A stretch of 37,257 nt of DNA from Gammaproteobacteria bacterium (GTDB lineage: Bacteria > Pseudomonadota > Gammaproteobacteria > Steroidobacterales > Rariloculaceae): contig JAQWRR010000108.1 of NCBI GenBank assembly GCA_029243585.1, positions 1-37,257 of the forward strand. The letters are read 5' to 3'. Shown here one piece after another: positions 15,224 to 24,518 of this stretch (within the stretch, counting starts at the first letter, position 1; every line of letters begins with the position of its first letter). The notes under the pieces were generated by a model. That model searched no databases and was not told the origin of the DNA. It worked only from the letters and a program-made list of their open reading frames with translations. Position numbers and translations under genes: made by a program.

Positions 15224-17110
15224 ATGAGTAAGAATTATAGTGCTGCCGATATAGAAGTCTTAAGCGGACTGGATCCCGTGCGCCGTCGACCTGGTATGTA
15301 CACTGACACCGCTCGACCTAATCATCTAGTACATGAAGTTGTTGATAACAGCGTCGATGAGGCTATCGAAGGCTATGCAAAGCGAATTGACGTTAAGCTT
15401 TATCATGATGGTTCAATAGAGGTTGCTGACGATGGTCGTGGTATGCCTGTTGATATCCATCCAAAAGAGAAAATCCCAGGTGTAGAGTTAATCCTGACCA
15501 AGCTTCATGCGGGCGGTAAGTTTTCAAATAAGAGCTATCGCTTTTCTGGGGGCTTACATGGCGTAGGTGTTTCTGTTGTCAATGCCCTATCTAAGAACCT
15601 AGAAATATGGATTCGGCGTGAAAGCAAAGAATTCAATATGAGTTTCGTCAATGGAAAAAGAAGTGGAAAGCTCAATGTTATAGGTAAGGTAGGCAGAGGA
15701 AATACTGGTACAAGGTTGCGATTTTGGCCAGATACTCAGTACTTTGATAGCCCCAAAATCTCTGTTTCTAATCTTAAGCATGCGTTAAGGGCTAAGGCAG
15801 TTCTTTGTCCTGGACTGGACGTTCGGTTGGAGATTGAAAAACCTCAAGAAAAAATTCAATGGCAATATGGCGGTGGATTGGAAGAGTATCTGCAAGAAAC
15901 TCTTGAAGATGGTGTATGGCTTCCTGAAAAACCTTTTACTAATAGTCTTGAAACAAAGAGAGAGACCGTTGACTGGGGGCTTGTTTGGAGAACTGATCAA
16001 GTCACACCAATTAATGAAAGTTATGTAAATCTTATACCTACTCCACAGGGCGGTACGCATGTCAACGGGTTACGGTCTGGATTAACTGAAGCGCTGCGAG
16101 AGTTTTGTGACTTCAGGAATTTATTGCCTCGTGGAGTCAAGTTGGCGCCCGAGGATATCTGGGAGGGGGTAGCTTTTATTCTTTCAGTGAAGATGGAGGA
16201 TCCACAGTTTTCCGGTCAAACCAAGGAAAGATTGGGTTCGCGTGAGTGTGCAGGACTCGTTAGTAATATCGTAAAGGATTCGTTTTCTGTTTGGCTTAAT
16301 GAACATCCAGAAACTGGAGATGAGATAGCACAGCTTGCAATCAATAATGCCCAAGCGCGTCTAAAGGCATCAAAAAAAATCATTCGTAAGCGTGTGGTTT
16401 CTGGTCCTGCTTTACCGGGGAAGCTAGCTGATTGCACAAGTCAGGAGCCCGGTTTAACAGAATTATTTCTTGTGGAAGGAGATTCTGCTGGTGGATCGGC
16501 TAAGCAAGCAAGAGATAGAGAAACTCAGGCAGTTATGCCATTACGCGGCAAGATTTTGAATACGTGGGAGGTTGATTCTAGCGAGATACTTGCTTCACAG
16601 GAGGTTCATAGTATTAGCGTTGCCCTTGGTGTTGATCCGGGAGCGGAAAACCTTGAAGAGTTGCGTTATCACAAAGTCTGTATTTTAGCTGATGCAGATT
16701 CTGATGGACTTCATATTGCAGCACTTCTATGTGCGCTTTTCCTACGGCATTTTCGTAATCTTGTGATAGCAGGCTATGTTTTTGTCGCTATGCCACCTTT
16801 ATACCGTGTGGATGTCGGTAAAGAGGTTTTTTATGCATTGGATGATGCTGAGCGGGATATGATTCTTGCTCGAATTCAAGCTGAAAAAAAGACAGGTAAG
16901 GTAACTGTGACTCGGTTTAAAGGTCTTGGAGAAATGAACCCTGCCCAACTTCGGGAAACAACGATGGCTCGGGAAACTCGAAGGCTTGTGCAACTTACGC
17001 TCAATACTGATGATAAAGCAGATCAAATGTTGGATATGCTACTTGCTAAAAAACGAGCAACTGATCGTAAAGCATGGCTTCAGGAGAAGGGTAACCTGGC
17101 CGATATATAA
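15224..17110 (+). CDS. parE: DNA topoisomerase IV subunit B
   Basis: ATPase subunit of topoisomerase IV, which decatenates daughter chromosomes and relaxes supercoils together with ParC. The GHKL ATP site includes EVVDNSVDEAIEG and ADDGRGMPVD; the transducer follows; the TOPRIM domain has LVEGDSAGGSAKQARDR, PLRGKILN and the DADSDG metal motif. About 628 residues, the ParE size; GyrB of gammaproteobacteria is about 800 with an extra insert. The frame also opens with TTG at 15221, but the ATG at 15224 with AGGA about six bases upstream is the better start. parC follows after 42 bases. Confidence 0.97.
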   Translation: MSKNYSAADIEVLSGLDPVRRRPGMYTDTARPNHLVHEVVDNSVDEAIEGYAKRIDVKLYHDGSIEVADDGRGMPVDIHPKEKIPGVELILTKLHAGGKFSNKSYRFSGGLHGVGVSVVNALSKNLEIWIRRESKEFNMSFVNGKRSGKLNVIGKVGRGNTGTRLRFWPDTQYFDSPKISVSNLKHALRAKAVLCPGLDVRLEIEKPQEKIQWQYGGGLEEYLQETLEDGVWLPEKPFTNSLETKRETVDWGLVWRTDQVTPINESYVNLIPTPQGGTHVNGLRSGLTEALREFCDFRNLLPRGVKLAPEDIWEGVAFILSVKMEDPQFSGQTKERLGSRECAGLVSNIVKDSFSVWLNEHPETGDEIAQLAINNAQARLKASKKIIRKRVVSGPALPGKLADCTSQEPGLTELFLVEGDSAGGSAKQARDRETQAVMPLRGKILNTWEVDSSEILASQEVHSISVALGVDPGAENLEELRYHKVCILADADSDGLHIAALLCALFLRHFRNLVIAGYVFVAMPPLYRVDVGKEVFYALDDAERDMILARIQAEKKTGKVTVTRFKGLGEMNPAQLRETTMARETRRLVQLTLNTDDKADQMLDMLLAKKRATDRKAWLQEKGNLADI

Positions 17111-17152
17111 AATTCCAAGTCACACTGTGTTTACTAATTTCAGGGTGTATTA

Positions 17153-19384
17153 ATGAAAGAGCAAGAATTGAATTTTGAGGGTATAGAACAGGTACCACTT
17201 GTTACCTTCACTGAGAAAGCCTACCTCGATTATTCGATGTACGTAATTCTCGACAGAGCTCTACCGCATATAGGAGATGGGTTAAAACCGGTACAGAGAC
17301 GAATAATTTATTCGATGAGCGATTTAGGAATGTCTGCGGCCTCGAAACCGAAAAAAGCGGCAAGAGCTGTCGGAGATGTAATTGGTAAGTTTCATCCCCA
17401 TGGTGATAGCGCATGTTATGAGGCAATGGTGCATATGGCACAACCATTTTCTTTCCGTTATCCAGTTATTGATGGTCATGGAAACTGGGGATCTCAGGAT
17501 GACCCAAAGTCTTTTGCTGCGATGCGTTATACAGAGGCAAGACTCACACGCTATGCGCAGGTACTTCTTTCGGAAGTTGGTCACGGTACAGTTGATTGGT
17601 TACCTAATTTTGATGGTACGTTGAAGGAGCCAATACTTCTGCCAGCCCGGCTTCCAAATCTCTTACTCAATGGAACAAGCGGTATTGCAGTAGGCATGTC
17701 TACAGACGTTCCTCCCCACAATATGCATGAGATTACTAGCGCCTTGATCAGACTGCTTGACCAGCCTAAGACTACCCTTGAGACGCTTTTGAAACATATC
17801 AAGGGCCCAGATTTTCCAACAGGTGGAGAGCTGGTCTCCCCATTCGAAGATATCCTGGCGATTTACAAGACCGGAGTGGGAACTCTCAAGCTGCGGGCGT
17901 GTTATGAGATTCAGAAAGGTGACATTGTTATTACGGAATTACCATTTCAGGTGTCTGGTGCAAAAATTCTAGAGCAGATCGCTGCTCAGATGCGCACTAA
18001 AAAACTACCTATGGTCGAGGATCTGCGAGATGAATCAGATCATGAGAGCCCAATCCGTCTGGTGATATCCCCTCGCTCAAGTAGAGTTGATAAAGAGGCG
18101 TTAATGGGGCATCTCTTTGCTACCACAGAGCTAGAGCGAACGATTCGAGTGAATTTGAATGTAATAGCTCTAGATGGTCGTCCGATGGTGTTTGGATTGA
18201 AACCGATGCTAGAGGAATGGTTAGCGTTCCGCATTAATACAGTAAAGCGTCGTCTTTCATACCGTCTTGAGCGAGTTATGGACAGAATTCACACACTGGA
18301 GGGTCTGCTTATTGCTTATCTGAATATAGATGAGGTTATTAAGATTATCCGTGAGACGGATGACCCAGAGCACGAACTTATGATGAGTTTTAAGCTCAGT
18401 GATATTCAGGCTCAAGCTATTATGGATCTTCGACTAAAAAACTTAGCAAAGCTTGAGGAAATAAAAATTCGGGGTGAACAAGAAGCCCTTTCTGAGGAGA
18501 AGGTAAATTTAGAAAAAATACTTAAGTCGAAAAAACGCTTAACAAATATGATAAAAGAAGAATTGTTAGCTCTTTCAGAAGAACAAGGTGATGAGCGTCG
18601 TACACTTATAGTAGAGCGTAGTGTTGCACGTGCTATTGATGAGTCTGAACTTGTAACCAGTGAGCTTGTAACCGTTGTGTTGTCGGAGAGAGGGTGGGCT
18701 CGTGCTGCAAAGGGTCATGAGGTAGACCCGGAAACATTAAGTTATCGCTCCGGCGATAAATTTTTAGCTGCTGTAACCGGACGTAGTAACCAGTTCTCAG
18801 TTTTTATTGATAGCACCGGACGTGCCTATAGCGTATCAACCCATACTTTACCCTCGGCCCGTGGACAGGGTGAACCGTTGTCGGGCCGTCTTAAGCCACC
18901 CGATGGGTCGAATTTCAGATCAGTATTAATAGGCGAGAATGATTCCAAATGGGTGTTAGCTTCATCAGCAGGTTATGGATTCGTTGTAAAATTTAAGGAT
19001 TTACACTCAAGAAATAAGGCTGGCAAGTTCGTATTGACTGTGCCAAAAAAATCAGGGGTATTACAAGCCGCGGAAATTCAAGAAGAAAATGAGTATCTTG
19101 CCGCAGTTTCTAGTGATGGTCGGCTACTAGTTTTTTCATTAGAGGATCTACCAGAGCTTGCTCGAGGGAAAGGGAATAAAATTTTAGCTCTACCAAAAAA
19201 CTCAGATGTCAATATGATTGCAATGGTCACATTCACTGAGGGGCAGTCTATTAGAGTAATATCTGGGCAAAGACACATGACTCTCAAACCATCGGATCTA
19301 GATGAATATTTTGGTAACCGTGGTAGGCGGGGTTTGGCTCTTCCTCGCGGTTATCGGAAGGTCGAGCGTCTTATCGTAGAGTGA
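17153..19384 (+). CDS. parC: DNA topoisomerase IV subunit A
   Basis: DNA-cleaving subunit partnered with ParE. 743 residues, the ParC length (GyrA is about 870). The catalytic Tyr126 is in [12 protein letters not shown]. The winged-helix segment carries [13 protein letters not shown], with Ser86 and Glu90 at the positions where quinolone-resistance substitutions occur in other species; both are the susceptible-type residues. The C-terminal beta-pinwheel region is short and degenerate, as in ParC, and lacks the GyrA box. The start ATG has an upstream CAGGGTG. It forms a two-gene unit with parE. Confidence 0.97.
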   Translation: MKEQELNFEGIEQVPLVTFTEKAYLDYSMYVILDRALPHIGDGLKPVQRRIIYSMSDLGMSAASKPKKAARAVGDVIGKFHPHGDSACYEAMVHMAQPFSFRYPVIDGHGNWGSQDDPKSFAAMRYTEARLTRYAQVLLSEVGHGTVDWLPNFDGTLKEPILLPARLPNLLLNGTSGIAVGMSTDVPPHNMHEITSALIRLLDQPKTTLETLLKHIKGPDFPTGGELVSPFEDILAIYKTGVGTLKLRACYEIQKGDIVITELPFQVSGAKILEQIAAQMRTKKLPMVEDLRDESDHESPIRLVISPRSSRVDKEALMGHLFATTELERTIRVNLNVIALDGRPMVFGLKPMLEEWLAFRINTVKRRLSYRLERVMDRIHTLEGLLIAYLNIDEVIKIIRETDDPEHELMMSFKLSDIQAQAIMDLRLKNLAKLEEIKIRGEQEALSEEKVNLEKILKSKKRLTNMIKEELLALSEEQGDERRTLIVERSVARAIDESELVTSELVTVVLSERGWARAAKGHEVDPETLSYRSGDKFLAAVTGRSNQFSVFIDSTGRAYSVSTHTLPSARGQGEPLSGRLKPPDGSNFRSVLIGENDSKWVLASSAGYGFVVKFKDLHSRNKAGKFVLTVPKKSGVLQAAEIQEENEYLAAVSSDGRLLVFSLEDLPELARGKGNKILALPKNSDVNMIAMVTFTEGQSIRVISGQRHMTLKPSDLDEYFGNRGRRGLALPRGYRKVERLIVE

Positions 19385-19462
19385 ATGGACGTCGGGTAGA
19401 ATAACCCTAGGAATTAAACCTAGCATTCAAAAGAAAAAATGTTGCTAATAGAACTTATTATT

Positions 19463-19474
19463 TGCCAATTGGCA
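19463..19474. promoter_or_regulatory. Twelve-base perfect palindrome upstream of the exported oxidoreductase
   Basis: TGCCAATTGGCA is a perfect palindrome ending two bases before the GGAGG ribosome-binding site (19476-19480) of the following gene. A weak promoter-like pair, TTCAAA (19426-19431) and TAGAAC (19449-19454) with a 17-base spacer, would start transcription close to its left edge. It could be a small operator or a chance palindrome. Confidence 0.25.
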
Positions 19475-19488
19475 TGGAGGTATAACGC

Positions 19489-20199
19489 ATGAAATTAAGA
19501 CGTTTAATCCGTAAATTACTTTGCCTATCAGTGGCATCTTTAATGTATACAAACGCTGCAATGTCAGAAACGATCGCTATGATAGGTACTGGTAATCTCG
19601 GCAGCGCTCTTGGACCAGCATTTGCTAGTTTAGGACATGAAATTATTTATGGGTCACGTGATCCAGATCGGGCAGAAATTAGGGATCTAGTGGCTCGCAC
19701 AGGTAATGGTGCATCAGCAACTGGGCAGCCGGAGGCAGCGGCTAGAGCTGACATAGTAGTGTTAGCGGTACCATGGAACGCCATAGAAAGCTTGATGAGC
19801 AACCTGGGGAACTTATCCGGAAAAATTATTCTTGACCCAACAAACCCTAGAATGGTTGGTGAAGATGGTTTAAGGGATTTTGCTGTAGACCCTTCTAATG
19901 CTGAGTGGGTACAGAGGTGGGCGCCTGGGGCAAGGGTGGTTAAGGCGTTCAATACAATGAATTGGGCTACGATGATCAACCCTGAATCTGCTGGTGGTTC
20001 TGTGAGCATTCCAATTGTTGGAGATGATGCTGAGGCTAAGGTTTTGGTAGCTAGTTTAGTTGAAGGAATTGGTCTTCACCCTATGGATTTTGGACCACTA
20101 CGTTATGCTAGTGTTCTTGAGGGTATGTATATAGTTTGGGGTAATGCAAGAACAGTAGGTACGCCCTTCAATTATTACTTCCAACCACAAGGGAACTAA
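19489..20199 (+). CDS. Exported NADP-binding protein of the F420-dependent NADP reductase family
   Basis: 236 residues. After a 25-30 residue leader, SETIAMIGTGNLGSALGPAFASLGHEIIYGSRDP is the Rossmann dinucleotide fold of NpdG/F420H2:NADP oxidoreductase-like proteins; IVVLAVPWNAIESLM, KIILDPTNP and VVKAFNTMNW are further family segments. The leader has basic KLRRLIRK, hydrophobic LLCLSVASLMY and a TNAA cleavage-like end, so export to the periplasm is predicted. GGAGG eight bases before the ATG supports this start over the internal ATG at 19561, which would give a cytosolic form and lacks a Shine-Dalgarno. The RR pair is not a full Tat consensus. The substrate is unknown and F420 use is not implied. 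It is monocistronic, after parC. Confidence 0.8.
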   Translation: MKLRRLIRKLLCLSVASLMYTNAAMSETIAMIGTGNLGSALGPAFASLGHEIIYGSRDPDRAEIRDLVARTGNGASATGQPEAAARADIVVLAVPWNAIESLMSNLGNLSGKIILDPTNPRMVGEDGLRDFAVDPSNAEWVQRWAPGARVVKAFNTMNWATMINPESAGGSVSIPIVGDDAEAKVLVASLVEGIGLHPMDFGPLRYASVLEGMYIVWGNARTVGTPFNYYFQPQGN

Positions 20200-20278
20200 A
20201 TATTTTCTCAAGAGACCTTTATCCTCCCTTATGAGTTATTCATGGATTTTCGCTCTATATAGAAAATTATTTACAAGG

Positions 20279-21277
20279 TTAGGCGATAATTTTTTTACTT
20301 AACTCGCCTGGTACTTCACGTACTAATCGTGGAACCAGATAACCAGGAAGTCGATGCCTAAGTTCTGCTATTAATTGCTCAGCACGTTTTGCATCAACAT
20401 TAAAATGTGCTGAGCCCTCTACGGGGTCAAGAAGATTTAGGTAGTAGGGCAGCACTCCGCATCTAAATAAGCTTCTACTTAGCTCTTCAAGTTGGTGAGC
20501 ATTATCATTTACGCCCTTCAGAATGACTGATTGATTTAGCAAATGAGTGCCACTTGAGGCAAGTTTTTGCATAGAGTTAGAAACAGCTTCGTTTATCTCA
20601 TTGGCATGATTAGAATGCACAACAAGTACGGTTTTTAGACTAGTCCGAGATAGAAGTTCAAGCAGTACGTTATCTATACGTTCGGGGAGGATGATTGGGA
20701 ACCGAGTATGTATTCTCAGTGTTGTTACGGCTGCTAGCGATTCTATCTGTGAAATTAGTTTTGCCAGACGACGGTTTGAAAGGCTGAGAGGATCCCCACC
20801 TGAGAGGATTACTTCTGTAATATCATCCTTGTCTTTAAGTGCAGTTATCGCCTTCGACCAGTTTTGCTTGCTTGCAAGTTGGTTTGAATATGGGAAATGG
20901 CGTCGAAAACAATAACGGCAATGAATTGGGCATGCTTCCGTAGTTATAAGCAGGGCTCGACCAGCATATTTTTGCACCACACCATGTTTTGTAAAGTCAG
21001 TTTCTAAAAGTGGATTTCGGTTAAACCCTGGAACGTATGACTTTTCTTTGATCTGCGGAAGGATTTGCAAAAATAGTGGGTCTTTAGGGTCTCCTTTGCG
21101 CATCCTTGCAATGAATGAGTGGGGTACAAGGAGAGGAAACTCATTAGTATTTGGGTCAAACGCCTGAATACTGTCTGGGCTTAATTCTAATATTTTTAAT
21201 AATTCAGGAAGTCTGCGTACCGCCATACTAAGGGCATGTTGCCAATCTTCTGTATGGTTTTTATCAGAAATTTTCAT
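20279..21277 (-). CDS. epmB: EF-P beta-lysylation protein EpmB (radical SAM lysine 2,3-aminomutase)
   Basis: Converts (S)-alpha-lysine to (R)-beta-lysine, the substrate that EpmA attaches to EF-P. 332 residues with the radical SAM cluster motif Cys116-x3-Cys120-x2-Cys123 in TEACPIHCRYCFRRHFPY, followed by EVILSGGDPLSLSNRRL and the HTRFPIILPERI strand. The short length matches YjeK/EpmB rather than the longer catabolic lysine 2,3-aminomutases. It is divergent from efp across 121 bases, the same arrangement as in E. coli, and both genes probably use this shared spacer for promoters. Confidence 0.95.
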   Translation of the reverse strand: MKISDKNHTEDWQHALSMAVRRLPELLKILELSPDSIQAFDPNTNEFPLLVPHSFIARMRKGDPKDPLFLQILPQIKEKSYVPGFNRNPLLETDFTKHGVVQKYAGRALLITTEACPIHCRYCFRRHFPYSNQLASKQNWSKAITALKDKDDITEVILSGGDPLSLSNRRLAKLISQIESLAAVTTLRIHTRFPIILPERIDNVLLELLSRTSLKTVLVVHSNHANEINEAVSNSMQKLASSGTHLLNQSVILKGVNDNAHQLEELSRSLFRCGVLPYYLNLLDPVEGSAHFNVDAKRAEQLIAELRHRLPGYLVPRLVREVPGELSKKIIA

Positions 21278-21330
21278 ATCAAAGCTTTTGGGCTGCCATA
21301 TATTAGGCGTTTAGTTAATCTCGACTAGAG

Positions 21331-21359
21331 TTCGTTTCCTTTATGCTTACAGCTATTAT
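21331..21359 (+). promoter_or_regulatory. Candidate promoter of efp
   Basis: A good -10 box TATTAT (21354-21359) is preceded by a weak -35 TTCGTT (21331-21336) with a 17-base spacer, putting the start near 21366 and a leader of about 33 bases before the efp ATG at 21399. Only the -10 is convincing. Confidence 0.3.
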
Positions 21360-21398
21360 TATCTGATTCTTTTGTAAAACATAAATTCAAAGAGACAA

Positions 21399-21968
21399 AT
21401 GGCCAGCTATAACACCAGCGAGTTCCGTGGCGGACTTAAAATTATTATCGATGGAGACCCATGTTCAATCATGGAAAATGAGTTTGTAAAACCTGGGAAG
21501 GGTCAGGCATTCAGTCGGGTAAAAATTCGTAATTTAAAAACAGGTCGAGTTGTTGATCGTACCTTTAAATCAGGCGACTCTGTTGAGGCTGCTGATGTCC
21601 ACGAACAGAGCATGCAATATCTCTATGCAGATGGAGAATTTTGGCATTTTATGGTTCCAGACACGTATGAACAAATTGCTGCTGATGAAAAAGCTATAGC
21701 TGATGCTCAGCAGTGGCTAAAAGAAGAGGATATATGCCTTGTAACTCTATGGAATGGCGCACCACTTCTTGTTGCACCGCCTAATTTTGTCGAACTTGCC
21801 GTTGTTGAAACGGATCCAGGTTTGCGTGGAGATACAGCCCAAGGTGGGATTAAGCCTGCAAAGCTTGAAACCGGTGCTGTAGTTCGAGTTCCTCTTTTTG
21901 TGGAACAGGGGGAAGTTATTCGTGTGGACACTAGAAATGGTGAATATGTTTCACGCGTAAAGGAATGA
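21399..21968 (+). CDS. efp: Translation elongation factor P
   Basis: Three-domain tRNA-shaped factor that binds between the ribosomal P and E sites and relieves stalling at polyproline. 189 residues, full length. The modification loop reads KPGKGQAF with the acceptor lysine at position 34, the residue beta-lysylated by EpmA in E. coli-type systems; the presence of epmA and epmB alongside fits that modification rather than rhamnosylation (which uses Arg32). The C-terminal domain ends with [24 protein letters not shown], the EF-P signature. It converges on epmA 29 bases away. Confidence 0.98.
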   Translation: MASYNTSEFRGGLKIIIDGDPCSIMENEFVKPGKGQAFSRVKIRNLKTGRVVDRTFKSGDSVEAADVHEQSMQYLYADGEFWHFMVPDTYEQIAADEKAIADAQQWLKEEDICLVTLWNGAPLLVAPPNFVELAVVETDPGLRGDTAQGGIKPAKLETGAVVRVPLFVEQGEVIRVDTRNGEYVSRVKE

Positions 21969-21997
21969 CCAACGGTTTCCTTAGCTAATTTTATAGG

Positions 21998-22963
21998 TTA
22001 GTGATCCACTGGGTGAGCAAAGCTCATCGTCTGGGAAAGATCATTAAGTCCAGCAATAATCGCTAATAACCTATCTAATCCCACAGCGACGCCTGAACAT
22101 CTAGGCAGGCCATAAGACAGTGCTGATATAAAATCTTTATCTATTGGTGGAACATGATATCCAGCCGTATGTCGACGTTGCTGCTCGGCTTCAAACCGTT
22201 TTTTTTGCTCTATAGCATCTGTTAGTTCATCAAAACCATTCGCTAGCTCAATGCCTCCCAGTAACATCTCAAATCGTGCTGCAACTGGAGGTGTTCCTGG
22301 TTTGATGCGAGCAAGAGCGGCTTGATCTTGTGGAAAATCATAAACGAAAGTGATTGTTTCTTTATTGAGTTGCGGAGTAATTGCTGAACTGAATGCTAGG
22401 TTAAGCAGTTCATCGCTTGCTAAGTTTTTTGGAACATCAAAACCTTTTTTTATAAGCTTCTGCTGAAGGGCGGTTAAGTCAGATTTAATATCAAAATCAA
22501 GAAACTCTAGAAATGCTTCACGGTAGGTTATCCGTAAAGTTTCTGGTGAAGACTTAATAGGTTGTAGGACTATTTTCACTAAATCTTCAACTTCATTCAT
22601 GAGGTCTAGGTCGTTCCAACCTACCCTATACCATTCCAGTAAAGAAAATTCCGGTTGATGCCAACGACCAAGTTCTTTATCTCGAAAGGCTCTAGAAATT
22701 TGATATATATCTCCATAACCAGCTGCTAATAGCCGTTTCATAGGGAGCTCAGGTGAGCTTGAAAGGTACAACGATTCTTTGCCAAGAGCTTGAGATGATG
22801 CAGTAATTGATTCTATTTGAAAATCTGTTGCTCCAGCTTTTGAGAGAGTTGGAGTTTCAACTTCTAGTACATCGCGGGTTGCAAAAAAGGATCTAATTTT
22901 AGCTAACATTTCAGCTCGTGCGCACAAAGTATCCCTTGTAGCTGTTGGTTTCCACTTAGCCAA
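21998..22963 (-). CDS. epmA: EF-P--(R)-beta-lysine ligase EpmA
   Basis: Truncated class II lysyl-tRNA-synthetase homologue that adenylates (R)-beta-lysine and transfers it to Lys34 of EF-P. 321 residues, catalytic core only: there is no N-terminal anticodon-binding domain. Motifs visible are EVETPTLSKAGATDFQIES, LYLSSSPELPMKRLLAAG, YQISRAFRDKELGRWHQPEFSLLEWYR (motif 2) and the C-terminal GVAVGLDRLLAI (motif 3). It lies 15 bases downstream of psd on the minus strand and is probably cotranscribed with psd and the SCO gene. No epmC (EF-P hydroxylase) is present in the window. Confidence 0.96.
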   Translation of the reverse strand: MAKWKPTATRDTLCARAEMLAKIRSFFATRDVLEVETPTLSKAGATDFQIESITASSQALGKESLYLSSSPELPMKRLLAAGYGDIYQISRAFRDKELGRWHQPEFSLLEWYRVGWNDLDLMNEVEDLVKIVLQPIKSSPETLRITYREAFLEFLDFDIKSDLTALQQKLIKKGFDVPKNLASDELLNLAFSSAITPQLNKETITFVYDFPQDQAALARIKPGTPPVAARFEMLLGGIELANGFDELTDAIEQKKRFEAEQQRRHTAGYHVPPIDKDFISALSYGLPRCSGVAVGLDRLLAIIAGLNDLSQTMSFAHPVDH

Positions 22964-22978
22964 GCGACTTATTCCTGT

Positions 22979-23830
22979 TTAGGTAGCTAATGTGACTGTA
23001 CCAATCATCTCTGCCATCTTCACTTGTTGCCCTTGCTCTAGAACGGAATTCCAGGCGAACCTATCAGAAGGCATGATTAGGATAACAGTAGACCCTAGGT
23101 TGAATTTCCCGATCTCTTCACCGCGCTTATATTGTTTGGCATGATTTTTATTTTCAGCCCAAACTTTGGGTTTACCGCTAATAATTTCACCAAGCCAATG
23201 AATGCTGATGCTTGATACGTTTAGTGCGCCGACAAGTACTAATGCCATTTCTCCGACATTAGTTTTAAACCATGTAATGACCCGTTCATTGTGACAGTAA
23301 AGCCCCCGTATAGAGGATGCAGTGGCTTCATTCACGCTAAAGCGTTTTCCAGGAATATAGCGCGTTCTAGTGACTGTGCCGGATATAGGGAGGTGAACAC
23401 GATGATATTGGCTTGGAGAAAGGTATAGCGTTGCATAGCTGAACTGATTTGATAGGTTAAAATCTGTTGTTTCCCCGAGAAGTTCCTCAATTCTGTAGTT
23501 GATACCTTTTGCTTGAATTAATGTCCCATTTTTAGCAACACCAAACTGTGTTAGATAACCATCAACTGGAGAAATCACAGCGCTTTCATCTCCGACTATT
23601 GGTCGGCAGCTACTTTTTAAGCGACGAGTAAAAAACGCATTAAAACTCTCGTAATTAGAGAGGTTCTGTTCCTCTGCCTCATCTAGGTTGATTTGATAAT
23701 GTTTATGAAACCACTTGATTAGGATATTTTTGAAAGCGGGCCAAGTAGATCGAGTGGCGTGATAGACAACTACTGACATAAGCCGCTGGGGCAGTATGTA
23801 TTGTGCCCATACCATAAGCGAACGTTTCAT
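22979..23830 (-). CDS. psd: Phosphatidylserine decarboxylase proenzyme
   Basis: Inner-membrane-associated pyruvoyl enzyme making phosphatidylethanolamine. 283 residues. Self-cleavage site LGST (245-248) gives the beta chain and the pyruvoyl alpha chain from Ser247; the protease-like triad is completed by Asp90 in SPVDG and His in QYHRVHLP. The N-terminal part (YNAFFTRRLK-like segment FNAFFTRRLK) is also family typical. The ATG overlaps the TGA of the upstream SCO gene by four bases (ATGA), so the two are translationally coupled. Conservation beside epmA matches E. coli-like gene order. Confidence 0.97.
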   Translation of the reverse strand: MKRSLMVWAQYILPQRLMSVVVYHATRSTWPAFKNILIKWFHKHYQINLDEAEEQNLSNYESFNAFFTRRLKSSCRPIVGDESAVISPVDGYLTQFGVAKNGTLIQAKGINYRIEELLGETTDFNLSNQFSYATLYLSPSQYHRVHLPISGTVTRTRYIPGKRFSVNEATASSIRGLYCHNERVITWFKTNVGEMALVLVGALNVSSISIHWLGEIISGKPKVWAENKNHAKQYKRGEEIGKFNLGSTVILIMPSDRFAWNSVLEQGQQVKMAEMIGTVTLAT

Positions 23831-24489
23831 GGAGTAGATTGTTCTAAATAGTCCACTTTAGAATTTAAATAGTGTCGACGGATGGTTACAAAATCGTTAG
23901 CAATTATCTCAGCTTCATGAGGTGGGCTAAAAACAGCAATCAATTTTTTTTCCGGGCTAATCACATAAATAGTAGGGTTATGAGTCACCGAATAAAATTG
24001 TTCACCAGGTTGATGTTGAGTATGCACAATCACACCAAGGGATTTTAATAATGGATCTAAGGCCTCTGGTGATCCGCTTAAACCTTGAAAATTAGTATTA
24101 AAGTTTTCAAGATAATTAGTGATTTGAGAAGGATCGTCTCTGGCACCATCAACGCTCACAAATATAACTTCAGGAGGTGTAATTGTTGGTGTTTTCCAGT
24201 CATTCACCATATTAGCGAGAACGTTTAGTGTCAAAGGGCAAATATCTGGGCAGTGGGTGAAGCCAAAAAATAGTAGGCTAAAACTGTCGCTTAGATCAGA
24301 GGTATTAAAATTCTGACCCATTTTGTCAATCAATTGAACCTCTGGTAACTGCGCGCCGCCTTCTAGTAATGTGGCAACTACTGGAGGCGGTACCTCACGT
24401 TCAGAGGTTAAAAGCATGATAATTCCTCCTGCTAGCAGCGTGAGGCTAATTATCAGAATGTTTTTACTTGTATTGCTCATGTTCTTCAT
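23827..24489 (-). CDS. SCO1/SenC family protein (copper chaperone/thiol protein for cytochrome oxidase)
   Basis: Membrane-anchored, periplasm-facing thioredoxin-fold protein that relatives use to build the CuA site of cytochrome c oxidase. The copper/redox motif is HCPDICP (CxxxC) and the distal His is in THNPTIYVIS. The N-terminal hydrophobic stretch NILIISLTLLAGGIIMLL is an uncleaved anchor; no lipobox. I place the start at ATG 24489 (MKNMSNTSKN, 220 residues) because the longer frame would run into prmB; ATG 24480 is also possible. It is first of a SCO-psd-epmA unit. No oxidase genes are nearby, so the client is not shown by context. Confidence 0.93.
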   Translation of the reverse strand: MKNMSNTSKNILIISLTLLAGGIIMLLTSEREVPPPVVATLLEGGAQLPEVQLIDKMGQNFNTSDLSDSFSLLFFGFTHCPDICPLTLNVLANMVNDWKTPTITPPEVIFVSVDGARDDPSQITNYLENFNTNFQGLSGSPEALDPLLKSLGVIVHTQHQPGEQFYSVTHNPTIYVISPEKKLIAVFSPPHEAEIIANDFVTIRRHYLNSKVDYLEQSTP

Positions 24490-24518
24490 TATCTCACAAG
24501 GAGTATCATCCGCGTTCA

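Noticed and set aside
19407-19423. Hairpin CTAGG/CCTAG after parC as a terminator
   Set aside because: Only five base pairs and followed by CATTCAAAAG with no T-run.
24468-24518. Upstream extension of prmB from a TTG codon
   Set aside because: It overlaps the divergent SCO gene start, and the added residues are unlike the family N-terminus.
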